A stretch of 64,000 bases of DNA from Gavia stellata (Eukaryota > Chordata > Aves > Gaviiformes > Gaviidae). Of the stretch, positions 37,590 through 51,502 are shown one piece after another. Location: positions 44,309,821-44,373,820 of the forward strand of contig NC_082637.1 of NCBI RefSeq assembly GCF_030936135.1, given 5' to 3'. The notes below the pieces were generated by a model. It had not been told where the DNA came from and searched no databases. It was given only the letters and a program-made list of their open reading frames with translations. Each line of letters starts with the position of its first letter. The stretch's first letter is position 1. The translations under genes were made by a program, and so were the position numbers.

Positions 37590-37748
37590 ATCCAGAAAAG
37601 CTGCGGTATCTCCATTCTTGGAGTTATGCAAAACTCAACTGGACAGGTCTTAAGCAACCCAACTTAACTTTGAATCTGGTCCTGTCTGAGCAGATGTTGC
37701 ACAAGACATACAGATATCCCTTCTGACCTAAATTTTATTGAATGATCC
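37590..37748 (+). mobile_element. Old CR1 LINE 3' fragment
   Basis: Plus-strand fragment with the end of CR1 ORF2/3' UTR in diverged form: gctgcggtatctccattctt, caaaactcaactggacag, tgagcagatgttgcac and cccttctgacctaaatttta. The terminal tail is only weakly visible (attgaatgatcctg). Older than the main CR1 group in this window. Confidence 0.72.
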
Positions 37749-40700
37749 TGGGACAGAAGGACTGCCTGAGACTTTCCAAGCTAAATCAGTAACGTTGATA
37801 AGAACTGGATTTGTGGCAAAAATAGCTCACAGGAGGTCTTTATGACCTGCAGGAGCCTTTATGGTAAACATCAACATACGGATTATATTTCCTCATTGGT
37901 TTTACTGAAGTGGTCTTGAATAGAGACTAGGAAACAAGAACAAGAAGATACGAAGCTAGAGGCCTATACTAAATAAATAGGGTAGTTTTATGGGACAAAT
38001 ACAAGAGAAGTGGCTGAAAAATAACTAAATTTTAGCCGAGGCAGGCATAGTTGTATAATTGAGGAGTCCTATGGTGGATGTGCATGTGTCATGCTCCCTT
38101 TGGTAGAGCAAGTAGGTCTACTACCCTAAGAAAGAGGCTTTTTTCCAGTTGGTTGTTGGTTTTGGTTTGTTTTTTTTTCCAATAGATTTCCCACTGGATG
38201 TCTGAATTGGTAGTTATGAGACGACCTCCCTCCACCCGCAGCAGGAAATCAAGCACATATTGATTGCACAACATGACATTCATTGCAAAGCTAACAGAAA
38301 TAACAAAACAGCTCCTTCTTCCAGTACAACAAGATACTAAACATTGTAGCCTCATAAGCTGCCAAAGCCCAGCAGATTGGGATTTAATACCATTTCTAAC
38401 TAGTTTCATCTAAAGAGATTAGTCCTCATTTACCAGTTCACGCAGAACAGTCCAGCAGCGCAACCCACTCATCACATCGTTTCCTTAGGACTGGATAAGA
38501 GAGAAATTGATATTTTGCTTGTGTGCAATCCCAAGACAAACAAAAATCCAGGGGAAAAAAGAATACAAGAGTTATAGATGTTAGGCAGGCCCTTCAAATC
38601 CTCCCCATCTCCGATTAGAGACACTCAAAAAGGAAATTCTTCCTTTAAAAAGCTCAAAACTGCAACAGAAAATAAATCAGTGAAAGTAAGATCAAATTAA
38701 AGTTCTTCTTCTAGAAGGGGAAACTTGATTGCTGTGGGATACTCAGACAATTGCTCAGAGCTGAAGCTGTTCTTATTGTTTAATTTCTGGTTTCTTTCAT
38801 TTTGCTTTTACAACATGAGTTTCTTCACACTGGTGTAGCAGCAAGCTACCTCCCAAGGAGCTGAAGAGACAGTCAAATAACTGGCAATGTTTTACTTTTG
38901 ATTGAATGTCTTGCTTGAGGCTTATTTTCAGGCTTTGGATGAAAGCATGGGAAATTGCTATGATAAGACTCAGACTTTAAAGTAGTAGTGTAGTGAGGAA
39001 GACATTCTGCTATAACACATATTGTGGAACATTTCAAAGCAACACGGCAGAACACTATTCTGTTCCTGACAGAAGAAGATTCTGTCACTATATATGAGAT
39101 TAACAGAACCCACACAAATATAAAACCCACTTTTAAGGATTTCTATAGTACCAGCCCTAGAAAAGCAACAATGATTTTGAACGACACCTGCAATTTTCTG
39201 TATTATTTGCCAGTTTGCAAAGATTAGAGAAGAAAGAATTTTCAGTAGTATTGCCAAAGGGTTTTGTATTTTTTTTGGAGGTAAATGCCATAAAATGTTC
39301 AGCACTTTGTGACACTGGCGTGTATTCGTTCCGAAACAGGAGCTATTAATGTCACATTATAGTTACCCATGCTGCAAAAGGCAGAGACTTCACCTGGGCA
39401 AATACCTCATCCACTTTCTGCCCCATATCCAGGTTCCAAAGTCTCCAGCATGACTGATCAAGAGTTAATCATCAACATATTTGCACTGGGAATTTTCAGT
39501 CTTTTCTAGATACTGTGTTCCTGAACAGGAAGGCAAAATTCCTTACAAGTAAGATGTTTTCCTGAGAACAGAGAGGAGGACCTCTGATGGTACCTATATA
39601 CAGCCTATTTTCATTAGAACAATTCCATGCAAGCTGGCTCAAACCAGAACGTTGAGGTCTCTGCCAAAAGCACATTACACTTTAACCACAGCGGTTAGCC
39701 ATCGCCTGGTTGGATAAGACCATTTCTCAGGAACTTATCAAACACGCAGATAAACATTTGCTTGGATATTTGCTCTTCTACTGCCTTCTTTTCTGACGGT
39801 ACTAAGAAAAAAATCAGAATAACCACAGAGTGTCCTGGCTTTGCTGTATTTGATTCAGTAACACAAATGTAATATTCCACACAGATCTCTTCAATAAGTA
39901 TAAAGTCTTGGCTTACCTTTCTGGTGTGACATCTTCATTGCCGCTTGAGTGTGCTATTTCTAACGTATCTCCATTTCCTCTGTAAATGGAAAAGTCTTCC
40001 CTGCTGGCAGAAAAATAATGTTCCTTTCCAATCCAATCCATAGTCACCTTCCTTTCCAGTAAACAAGCCCCAGATAAAGCAGTTTCTTCGCCCTGGCTGG
40101 AGAGAGGCAGCATAACCAGGGTGTGCAATTCCTTCCCCTCAGGTGCTTCAAATCTGCTGCAGAGCAGCTTGCTGCAGGGAGGTGAGTGAGATGACAAGTT
40201 TGCTGTTAATTTAGCGGACACCCTACAAGTGGAAGCAGCCACAACAAGCCAAACACTTAATGCCACCCCACAAAGCCCTTTCTTCCAGGTCTTTTTCTTC
40301 ACTTGCCCCCAGACCCCAAACAACACTCAGTGATGGGGCCATAAATTATTTATTCATAAATTCATTGGCTCATCCTCCTCCACAAGAGATTCATTTACAC
40401 TGCATCTTTTGACCCCAATTTCCCACTGCCCACACCCTCCTCCCCTAAATTTCCCCTGGCAACCCTTCTCTCAGTAGGCCCCAAACACCAGTCCCCCTCC
40501 CTCAGCTCCCCATCCCTCAGCTCCTTGCTCAGCATCCCATCCCCTTCCCCAGCAGCACTGGGGCTGGCTGGGCAAGCTGGAGGCCATACTATACCCAACC
40601 ACTTTGTGTGCACACCACTGCTCACGCCCCGCCTCCGACATTACTAGGGGTCCACCAGAACATGGCACCTGGTCCCCTCCAAACGCTTGCTGGCCCTGCC

Positions 40701-42014
40701 TTTGAGGCCATGTGCTTCACCAGACTCTCCCATCTCACGGCCAAGCACTAATGAGAAAAACCTGATCAAAACAGAGGTTTTGCTCCCATCCTCCTCCCTA
40801 ATCCAACCTGTCCCCCACCCTCTCCCAGCACCAAAAGCCTTAAGAAGGGCTGTGGTCATGCTATATGCCTGCTTAGTGCCTTTTTATAAGCAGGAAGCTG
40901 AATCTTCATTAGAGTATAAAGAAACACTTTGGGATACTTCATAGAAAAATAAGTTCTTTGGCTAACTGGACCAAGCACTATTGAATTTTGTTTCGTAGTG
41001 TTGGGTTCTTAAGAGCAAATGGTGGAGACTAGGTTGGTTTACTCTCAGCTGGAGTATCAGAAAGGTATGGTGCAGGAGAAAGGATACTTTGGTACAGCCC
41101 AGGAATGGTCAGATCAACTATTTCATAAAAATTAAACACCCAGTGGAAGCCATTGATAGAGAACTTGAAAAAAATTATGATTGTTTCCAGTGAACGACTG
41201 TGAATATGATTCTGGGTACAATGAACTACTCATAGTTAAAAAATTTTTGCTGGGGCTAGGAAAAATGACAGCAGCAAAACATTTGATATTCAACAGGCTG
41301 CTGCAGTAAATTAGAACCATTTTATGACATTTGGAATATTGGAAATTTGAACAAAGATGGGCAAAAAGAGCTGCATTTTCCTAGTGTGGCAAGTGAGAAG
41401 TGTTACACAGTAAGGCATCATTTAAAAAAAGTCAAGTCAGGCTGATTAAAGAACTCAGATTTTGATTTTCTGATGTGTTATTGGCTGTATTTATGCGGTA
41501 TGAAAAACATGGCCTGACCAAACTCAGACTGACCAGAGCTTAGACTGACAACAAACTCCCTTTGAACTAATTACAGAAAAAGAAAGCAAGCACAGCTTAG
41601 TGTCCTGTCTTTTGCTGGAGCTCATAAGCTGTTTCAGGATGAAAGGTGCTACTTACGACTTGCACATCTTTTCCAGTCATTAAGTGTCGGCTGACAACTG
41701 GTTTGTCTGAGTTGTTTTTTCCTCACCACCCGTCTTTTAAACCATCCAACTATCCAGAGCAGCACTTGGTGCACTCCAAATCCCTCACAAGCCCAGTCTG
41801 AATTTTTGTTCTTTCCATAACAAAGCAAAAGCTTGCAACTTTGAATTTATGACAAGAAGCTTCTGCTTTTCATGCAGGAATGATGTTACCTCCTTGCTCT
41901 GTGTAGAATAATGGGCTTGGCCTCATTAAAGCCAGAGTAGGCATGCAGGTAACAGTGTTCACAATCCCATCATCCAGGAGAAATTAATTTCTGGAGACTG
42001 TATCACTCACTTTA

Positions 42015-42033
42015 GTTTGTTTGTTTGTTTGTT
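42015..42033. repeat. (GTTT)n short microsatellite
   Basis: Four and three-quarter copies of gttt. Confidence 0.9.
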
Positions 42034-42067
42034 ACAAGAGAAGGCAAATGCAGCACCTTCTGCATTT

Positions 42068-42121
42068 GGGCAGATTTTCTGTGTCCTCTAAATGGGGCAG
42101 ACTTTATGTGTCCTCTAAATA
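42068..42121. repeat. 27-bp tandem duplication (two copies)
   Basis: gggcagattttctgtgtcct, then ctaaatg, repeats as gggcagactttatgtgtcct, then ctaaat, with a period near 27 bp and a few mismatches. Confidence 0.85.
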
Positions 42122-45100
42122 TTCTTTGCTCGTTCCAATATAGGTATCGCACTATACAAAAAAAACCATGTTTGTTACTAAATGGCAAGGTTTATTTTGA
42201 GAATGCAATTAGTATGTAATACCTTGGAAGATGAACAGCTATTGTAAATACAGAATAAAGGCTCAAGCACCATAGCTCTTCTGTTCCTGTATTTGTGTTT
42301 TACAAGAAAAGACACACAGCACTAAACTGCATAACTTCCATAAAAGGTGCTATAACTAATTTAGAAAGACAATGCCTCAACAAATTAGCATTTCAGATCA
42401 ACATACATGTGCATGCATGATCCTAAGAATTCAAAACAGGGTCCCAGAGAGCGCTGTAACATGAAGTGCTCTTAATCCCCTTCAGCTGTGCTTTGAACTA
42501 TGAGCAGTACCTGTTTTGTCATGCTGCCCTATGCTCAGCTCCTCTGCCTCAGCTCTATAAGGCAGGCCACTAATTTTCTCTAATCAGTTGTGTGAGTGTT
42601 AGTAAGCCTTGTCAGCTCATTTACATCAGTGGACACTAATACAATAGGAAATGAACATATTGATTTCACTCAGATCCCTGGGCAGCCGCCAGTTACCAAT
42701 AGATCTCAGCTAAGTTTGAAAACAGCAATGCTCTTGATTGCAAAATGACTTTTCCCTGCTAATGCCCTCCCCACGCTCACTTCTGATCAATATATCATTC
42801 TGATTCACACATACATCTTCCTCAGGAGGCTTTGAACCAACTAAGTACAACTGCAAGCTCAAAGAAAATGTTGGCATTTATTTTTCATGTTGCAAACTAA
42901 TTCTACATATCCCCTCTCTCAGGATTCATGGAAAAGTCGACTCTTTTATTGAAAAGCCCTATAAAACTGAGGTAAAGTACAAGATTAGAAAGGTAGCTCT
43001 AGTAGAAATGACAGAGGATGAAACTCATTGCATATCACACCAGAAAGAACACATGGGAATTTGTTTAAACAAGACAGAGGTGAGTTTCCTAGCGGCAAGG
43101 AATTTAATGTTAGAATCTATCAGAACTAATATGTATCCCATGACTTTTACACTCAGCAGTTACAGTATAAATCAGCTCCATTTCACTGTAACTGCTCCAA
43201 AATCAAATGTTTATTATGTTTATTATCCATATACACATAGAACAAAATAGCCAAAAAGTTATTCCTACTCTGACCAGGGCTAGACCAAGCAGACCCAATT
43301 GTCAATTTTTTTGAGATGGGCTTCATAAATTATCTTTCAGTTTTGTCACTAAACCTTTGAATTTCTTATGTATTAACATCATCTAAATACATGGTGGCTT
43401 TTGTCCATCTGTACAATGAAATTTCTGGATAAGGCTCTAACATCTCATTGCCCATCTTCCAATAGGAAGGAGTGGGGGGCAGCAAAACCTATCACTAATG
43501 CTCAAGCTTCCTGGAGCAGGCTGGCTAAAAGCTAGGATAAAAATTTGTACCTTCCTTCAACCACACATAATACAGTCTTTATTCAGCAAATAGCAAAGTC
43601 ATTTCACACCATGCCAAAGGTCAGCTTTTGCTGTATTAATAGCTGCTCTGGGAGGATCAGTGTTGTGCTATCCTACATTTTTTCCAGGGCCTGGAGATGC
43701 AATTTCCTACAATCTGCAGGCAATTTCCCACCAATTTTCTTGGGGAGCTAATAGGCTGTGACAGGAGATGGAGCTAGCAAGCAGCAGGCGGCTTCAGAAA
43801 AGACAAATTGCATCTCTGCCACCTAACTGGGCAATCTAGAAAGACAGAGTTTATAGCGTTGTAGTGTTATTGGGCCCCATGCTAACAGCAAATCATTCAA
43901 GCTGCTATCTGAATTTCATATTCTCTTCCTTCTGAATTTGTTATCACCACGTATCACTTTGTAGTACTTTTTCTACAAACGACAGTTAAAACACAGATCA
44001 TGTATGATTACTAGTTTAACTGCCTTTTAACTAGACAAGCCTTGCTAAATGCTATTCACACTCAGAGAAATATACAGTCTCACTGTCAAATGCAGTGATA
44101 TTTTTGATTATTTTCATACTTGTCAAAGTACAAAGCAGATGCCTACAGAAAGGGATTGATTTGTAAGCTAAATGCAAATGAATCACACAGTGCAAACTAC
44201 TGGAACAGTTAAAAAAGCCACTACAGTGAGCACACCTATTGTGGTAAGAAAGTCCCACTGATCATATATAGTACAAAATGAAAGCATAAAAAAAGCCAGA
44301 TATGACCAGTAAGTTCTCCTTCTACTCTAGCAGTGTTTGAAACCTAAAAAGTTAAACTGAACAGCCTACAATCAGTTCAAAACCATCCATACAACCATTT
44401 ACCTTACAGATATAAAATTATTTAAAGTTAGTAAAACTAGAAAAGCTCTAAGAATGTATCACCATATCCACTTTAATAGAAATGAAACTGATTTAAAGCT
44501 GCTAACCCTCACCTAAGATTAAAAAAAAAACATGAATTAAAGAAAATGATTCAAAGGCACGTAACGCTAGCAACTATTGCAAGTTCTATCTGTCACTGTA
44601 CTTCCCCTTACTATTACAGCAAACCCAGGGGATAAATACTGTAAACACATTCTATTACAGAACCCTGTATATCTGTATGTTTTTCTTCAAAATATAGAAG
44701 AACAAGTTTCTGAAGGCATGGAGATTATTAAAAACGACCAACAATATTCATGAAATTATTATAATTAGCAAAATTTGCAAGGTTAATATTTTCCCCTCCC
44801 CCCCATAAGAATAAATTAGGTAGAGTAAAAACAATCCCATCTAAATTATTGCTGTCCATTGGGAGACAAAATTAGTACTGAGAAGTATAAAATTTTACTA
44901 TAATTCAACCCTAAGGATTTTTTTTAATTATTTAAGTAATGAAAAAATGTAAAATTACAGTGAACAAAGTGTTGAAATATTCTAACATGCATTTTGAAAC
45001 TCTCACATTTAAACCACTTGTCATTAATATCCCCATTTCATATTTGTGGTTTTTAATAAGTTACAGCTAGATAAAATACTGAAGAACCAGGCAGAATTAT

Positions 45101-48100
45101 AAATAGAGTACCAGGTCAATAACTTGCACTCAACAAAGAAGAGTGTCTACATAAACAAATAAAAAAAGCTATGAAAACCATTCAAAAACCAGGAGTACTT
45201 CGTTAAACAGATTCACTGACAAAAACACAAAAGAGTAGCAGGACTTGAGAATCTTGAATTTAACAAATGAAAACTAATGATTTCTCTATACAAGTCTATA
45301 AAGTTCTTGAAGTACACATTCAAAACCTCAATTATATCATAGATTAGCAAATATTCACTCAACTGCTGTCAGAAATACACATCTCACATAATTAACAATC
45401 AGAAAGACAGAGAAAGGTAGAAGCATTATGTATGTTTAACGCATTAAAACATCTCTAGCGGACTAATACATATTCAGGAGGAAACACAAGGGAGCACAGT
45501 AGTAAACTGGTCCCTGTATGAAAAGGAAACTTATTCCAGGAAGTAAATTTAATGTGGCTACAAAAGTTGAATCACTCCAAAGTTTTTGTTGCATGCATGG
45601 CATGCTAAGCAAATACCAAACTGACATTAAGGTCATTTACATACTTAACAGCAATGTTTGGCTGATTCATCAACAATCAAAAATATTTTGAATTTGCAAA
45701 GCCATCAGATTGTATATTTACTTGAAACCTAATTAAGAAAATACTCAGGTCCAACTGCAAAAAATAACAATAGTTGATTATTTTTCAAGAATAAAGGGAA
45801 CCTTTGTTGTTCTCCAAAATATCTTGCTACAGCAAACCACAAAATAAGAGTTATTAGCTTATCATAATTGCAGCCAATTTTTAAAGTAATGGGGCAATCC
45901 ACTGTGGATTGCTGTAAGGAAGTGGGACAAAGACTGTGAAATGAACAGATGGATTTTATTTTAAAGAAATGAGGCTCCCTACCAGGAAAGTAACAAGTGA
46001 TATCTAAGTTTCCCAATGCTATGGGTTAACTTCTATTTATGACCCCTTCATTCTGCCTGTTTAACTTTTTTAAACTGCCATTAAAACCAGTCCTTGAAGG
46101 AAACCCAGCATTTATTATTTGCAGTTACAAGCTATCATCTCCACTTTCTATGCTAATAACTGAGTATACAAAAGGGATAATGATAACAGTATGTTTGATT
46201 ACTTAATCTCCAAACTATGTGTTATCTTCCCCTCTAAGTCATTTTTGGCAGAAAACAAAGATAGAAACAAGGTTCAAGAGATACTATACCTTTGTACTAT
46301 GAACACAGCAAAGGCAATCCTTGCCAAGCTCTATGAAATAGCAACTGTCTAGTGCTCCTTGCAGCATCTCTTCTATGAACCAACATAACCTTACTGTGGG
46401 CAAAATCACATGTGAAATTTTAGGAGAGGAAGGATCTCAAAATTTAAGTTTTACTTCAGAAGCCAGCACAGATTTTTTCTAGGGCGAGTCAACTACACCG
46501 ACCAGCAATTCCACAAACAATAGAAGCATGAGTATGGAACAATGACACTATCTTATCTCTGGGTGCTTGCTTTAGTAAGGGAAATTATTACAACATACAT
46601 TGGCTGATACTATCTATGCAGCTATCCACTAAAAGATTCAATCAGATTTTCCTGTAGTCTACATATCACCAACAGACTTGTTAGCAACAAAATTCTTACT
46701 AATGCATGAGCCAGAAAGGGCACAGACTGTTCTTCAGCTTCTAGGAGTGAACTGTGGGGCCTGGCAATAAGGAATATGGGGAAAAAAATCACAAAACTCT
46801 GCTCAGATTTGAAAACGATAACTAACATTGGTCCCCACACCACCATTTTTTTGCTATGGAGTTTTCTGAGAATAGGACTTTAGCTCCAAGGAAACACAAA
46901 TCCAGCTCTCTCAAGAATTAATATATCATAGAAGCAATAGGTTCTTTTGTTTTGAGATACAGCATCTTTAAGAACATTCTGCCCTCTGCAGTTATTCATT
47001 CATTTTTCTTATTTCCCTTTGTGTTATCTTGTTGTATTCAATTTATAGATTTCTTCAAAGTTATGTAAGAAGAAAAAAATGAAATAAAATCAACACAAAA
47101 AAGAAAAAAAAACCCCCACACCCACGTGTTTAAAGTGTGTTCAAAGCACAGTTTTTTGCTCGTTTAGAAAATGTTTAAGCGAGTGTTTGAACTATCTTAT
47201 ATAGTTGAAGAGAAGTTCTGAGTAAACTTCTCAGAAATGTCAGTAAACTATACCCACAGGGCAAATTTTTAAAGCACCCAGTTCCTACAGGTTTCGTTTC
47301 CCTAGCAAAATCTACCACGCTGCACTAAGCACTTAAGCTGCAGTGGGACATCTGGGAGCATGCTGCTGAAAATGGGATTATCAATTGCTGGAAAGCTGAT
47401 CTTGAGCTACAGAAATATTAGGTAATGGGAAATGTTGAGAACTGGCTGTGATTTAACACTCTTTCATCTTAGGATTAGATGACTGCTTATGGACATCAAA
47501 GAAATGCCCACTTCCAGTTCCAATACACAGCTCAGGTGTCCTTGAATTACTATGCAGAAACACCTGAACAACTTTATGGAGAAACAGAAGTCAGTGAAAT
47601 TGCATACTGGAATCTCATTCTAGATGAACTTTTTAGATTACATGTTAGACTACCACTAAAATGTATGCATGTGTACGTTCCCATTCTCCCTCGTCCCTCC
47701 ATCTATTCCCTGCTATGAACTCTTTCTTTCATTCTGGTGTTCATCAGGTCCTACTCTGAGCTGCTTCATCTCTCCTATTCTGTAATAAAAGACCTCTCTC
47801 TGGCAGGAGAGTCAAATATGACTCAAGTCTTGTATAGACCTACATTCTCACACTTTTTCTGTACACTTGTGGTAGGAAAAAAAATAAAATCCTTCAAAGA
47901 GACAGCACAGTTGGAGCCAGTCCAGCTTATCCAGTGAAGTGGCTTAAGGGGTAAACGCTTTTATCAGTAGTGCAAAATCAGAATTCAGTACTCTTCCTTA
48001 GCCTGAAAACATTAAAATCCACCTTTCTTAATCACTAGAATGGTGGAACGTCCCCATCAACTCAAAATTGCACCAATATGAAGGAAGCAAATATGAAGGA

Positions 48101-48194
48101 CTACTCTAACTAGATTACATGATCCCACAGGTTCATAAGTGGGGTAGTCTTTCCCCAAAAAAAGAAACATAAAATCAATTTATCAATCTGAGTT

Positions 48195-48214
48195 TAAGTT
48201 ACTTAAGTAACTTA
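48195..48214. other. Perfect 20-bp palindrome
   Basis: taagttacttaagtaactta equals its own reverse complement. It lies in unannotated downstream DNA 3.9 kb from the TLE1 stop. Confidence 0.9.
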
Positions 48215-51200
48215 GATGCTTCTGAAAATTCTACCTGCATCTCCAATGCAAAAATGTGACAGAAAAATTATGGTCAATTGTTTATATACAAAAGTATTCA
48301 CGTGACTAGATGACAAATTCTACTTTGATGATTGTATTAAAAACAACACTATTATTTTAACAGTTGATGAACTTCATGCTCATTTGGTGCTCTCTTCCCT
48401 TTAAAGGAACAAAAGCTTTTGAAATGTTAAGGGAGTTTAAAAGAATTAATGCGGATGAAAATTCTCTCAAGGACCAGCGGCTTGTGTGTTGATGAGGGGA
48501 ACTATCTTTGCTTGGAACTATAATCAAAAAGAGGTACCCTGACACACTGACAAATGCATTGTGTGGAATAATATAATGATTTTCTGCACAATTGATTTAT
48601 AAAAGGTTATGCCTACTGCACATATACAAAATATACATATTAGAGCTGGCAAAGGATTTTATTCAGTTGAATTGGTATTACCACAAATCTCCTCTTCATC
48701 AGTTACTGTTTGCACTGGTATCCAATATGTCATTTGCAAGGACCCCCTGCTTCTGTCTGGCACTAGTGGTTGCCAGAGTGGCATTCAGACATCTCTGAAT
48801 ACTGAGGGCCACCCAGCAAACAAAGACTGTCCCACAAAGGGGCTAATCAAAGGAATCTTCTAGGATTGTAATTAAATTGACAAAAAAATATTAGTTACCT
48901 ACACCGTAGTTACTGCTGTACCTCTTTTTTTCATGTGCTTTTTCCCAGTGCCTTTTCTGTTACTGCTGGTCTGGGTTGGTCTGTTTCTTCATTCAATATG
49001 CAATTATTTCCACCCATTACTTTTCACAGGGCTATAAGAACTTAGAGAAGTTTTAAGTTCTAGAAGTTTTAAATCTTCTAGGTAATAGCATAGACAGACA
49101 TGCCAAGATTTCACCAAATGTATCTTTTCATTAAAAATTACATCTGCCAGTGGAAAAGGCTTTACTGTTTGACAAATGAAAAAAAACGTTTCATAAACTA
49201 TAAGTGAAACCTGAAACGAAAAACTGAGAGGACTATTGTGTGATGCATCCTAAAGTTTTCAGACCCAAGGCTTAAAGTAGATCTGATCGGGGAAAAAAAG
49301 AAGTAATTTCTTAATTACAACCTAGAAACATATTATACAAATATGATCAAATTAATTCACATGCATAAAAAATGTCCAATTCCATAACTGCTCTGACTCA
49401 CTGTGCATTCTAGAAGCTAACAAGAGAAGACAAGGTATTTCATGATTTTCCTGACACTATGATTTTGAACCTCCTGATTGCCAAAAATGCGGTCTTACTA
49501 ACAACCACTATGTTGCAACTTATAGCAGATCCATTATATATGTGTGTATATTTTTTTAAAAGTTACATGAATGTTTTAGAATACTTGCATTCTTGGTTCA
49601 TCCAGTATCAACTTTTAAGAAAGGCGAAAGAACACCTATAAAGTAAAAGCCAAGGTGATCGTAGTAGTTCGGAAGAAAACCAAATGTCCCTAACTACAGC
49701 AAATTGGCCAGTGCTGCTAAACAAAGTCAATGATCATTGGCAGAGTCAGACATTCGGAAAAACTTCAATATGAAAACAGGGTCAGAATAAAAATCAAGTA
49801 ACCTAGTATATACTCTTCTTTTAGACTTTCCCTTTTTAAAATGGCATAGCACTTCACACTATTTAAACATAGCAAATATAATTATTTCTTTGAAAAGCCT
49901 GATGGTTCTGCTTTTTCCCTTACTGTGTGTGAAAGGAACATCACCACCACCTAAACTGGTCTGTCATTTTCATACAGATAGATATTCACAACACAGCAAT
50001 AGACAAAGATATAGATACATATGGATAGAACACTAATTTTAAATGTCTATGAAACCAGATTACCCTGAATGGTCAACATTTTACATTCCAAATGCAAAGT
50101 TAATGTATTAAGGCTATTGCAATTCTAGATGCTATAAAATGGTTTCAGTAGGATGATCATGTAAATCGAAAAGCAAACTGATGTCTCTTCAGACTAGAAA
50201 CTGAGAGAAATTTTGCCCCCAGATAAGAAATTCCCTATCCAGTTAATCCATCTGTCAGTCAAACTTCTTTCTTCGTAGTTACATGTCTTTGAAAGAGCAG
50301 GTATATAGGTCATTGTCAAATGCTAGCAAAATAAGAAAGCAGGTCTTCACAGATGAGTCTTAACCCATCTGCCAGTTTGTGTAATCTGAATTATTTGTTC
50401 AAAGATATTCTTCTGTTCATCTTTACACTCCATTACCAACAGAAATTCTAATTAAATTACAAAACATAGGAAATGTATGGCCCTCATTGGTGCAATAGCT
50501 AAGTTTGTCTAGTACACGGTGGTAGAACTTGTTAATCTAAAAAAACATAGTTAGAATAAAATGTACACATTCTCTCCTCATCCTTTCCTCTTGAGTACGC
50601 TAAGAAAACTTGATTTGAAGATGCATAGCTTTGGTAACTGGCTGCTTAGCATGGCTCTTAACAGATGTCACACACTGATGCGACAGTAGAAAGGACTCAA
50701 AGATTGCTCAGTATGAATACCTAGAGCCTACAGGTCTGTGTAACATGGGACACTCAGGAAAATCAATTCTAATTAATTGTACAGTGGATTAGTTAAAAAT
50801 CAAAATATTCCTTTGTCAATATTCTCACAAGAAATTAAGAAGCGAGTTTAACTTAGTTTAGGTCAATTCACTTCACTTGCAGCCCTGCAAGTGACATTAA
50901 GTGATCCCCTGTAAAACTCACACTTTTGGTAATTTAATTAAATTTACCTGAGTATCTAAGTATAGACAAGACATTAAAAAGGAAATGGTCATTAACTACC
51001 ACTTCTCTGCAAAATACAAAGGATGCAACTTATCTAGCTTTGTATAATCATAGACATCCTCAGTTAATGAATAAAGGCTCTGATGTACTTAGTTGAAATG
51101 TAGTCTCGCATGAATTCTGTTCAGCTGGGGGAGAAAGGAGAGGGAAGTCACCTCTTCTTCTAGAGAAATGACCAAATGAGTTATGATCAGGCACATATTA

Positions 51201-51496
51201 CTGTATCTGCCAAAGAACGTATACGTGGGACATCAGAATAAACTTAAAATAAACTGCACAACTTTATGAAATGTTCGATTTTTATATTTACACTATAATT
51301 AGTACAAAATTGCCTTTTAAGTTTTTCGTAGCACAAGACAGTATCTACTGGACTTGATACCCTAATATGTCAAAACAACTACTTTGAAGTATGATAAAGG
51401 AATCTAGGAAGAATTATAAAGAATAAGACACCATTTTCAAACTATACATAGTGTTTGCTTTTGCTTCTAAAAAGGTATTTATATCCCCAAAAGGTT

Positions 51497-51502
51497 TTTA
51501 AT
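51497..51502 (-). promoter_or_regulatory. Candidate poly(A) signal ATTAAA for TLE1
   Basis: The plus strand reads tttaat, giving ATTAAA on the TLE1 sense strand about 575 nt after the stop codon. It is the commonest variant of the AATAAA signal. Unspecific by itself; similar hexamers occur by chance in AT-rich DNA. Confidence 0.3.

Larger units (their letters stand above)
37749..51496. other. Long intergenic stretch downstream of TLE1
   Basis: 13.7 kb with no supported gene. A GC-richer block at about 40060-40860 carries an open minus-strand frame (40326-39914) that lacks an ATG at its start but ends at a strong donor match (see findings). The rest, especially 43900-51400, is strongly AT-rich. 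A 27-bp duplication is at 42068 and a palindrome at 48195. Confidence 0.65.

Noticed and set aside
40395..40859. Open minus-strand frames rich in Gly/Glu/Arg
   Set aside because: GC-rich local composition explains them; no initiation context or conserved motif, and AATAAA-like sequence interrupts continuity with the 39.9-40.3 kb frame.
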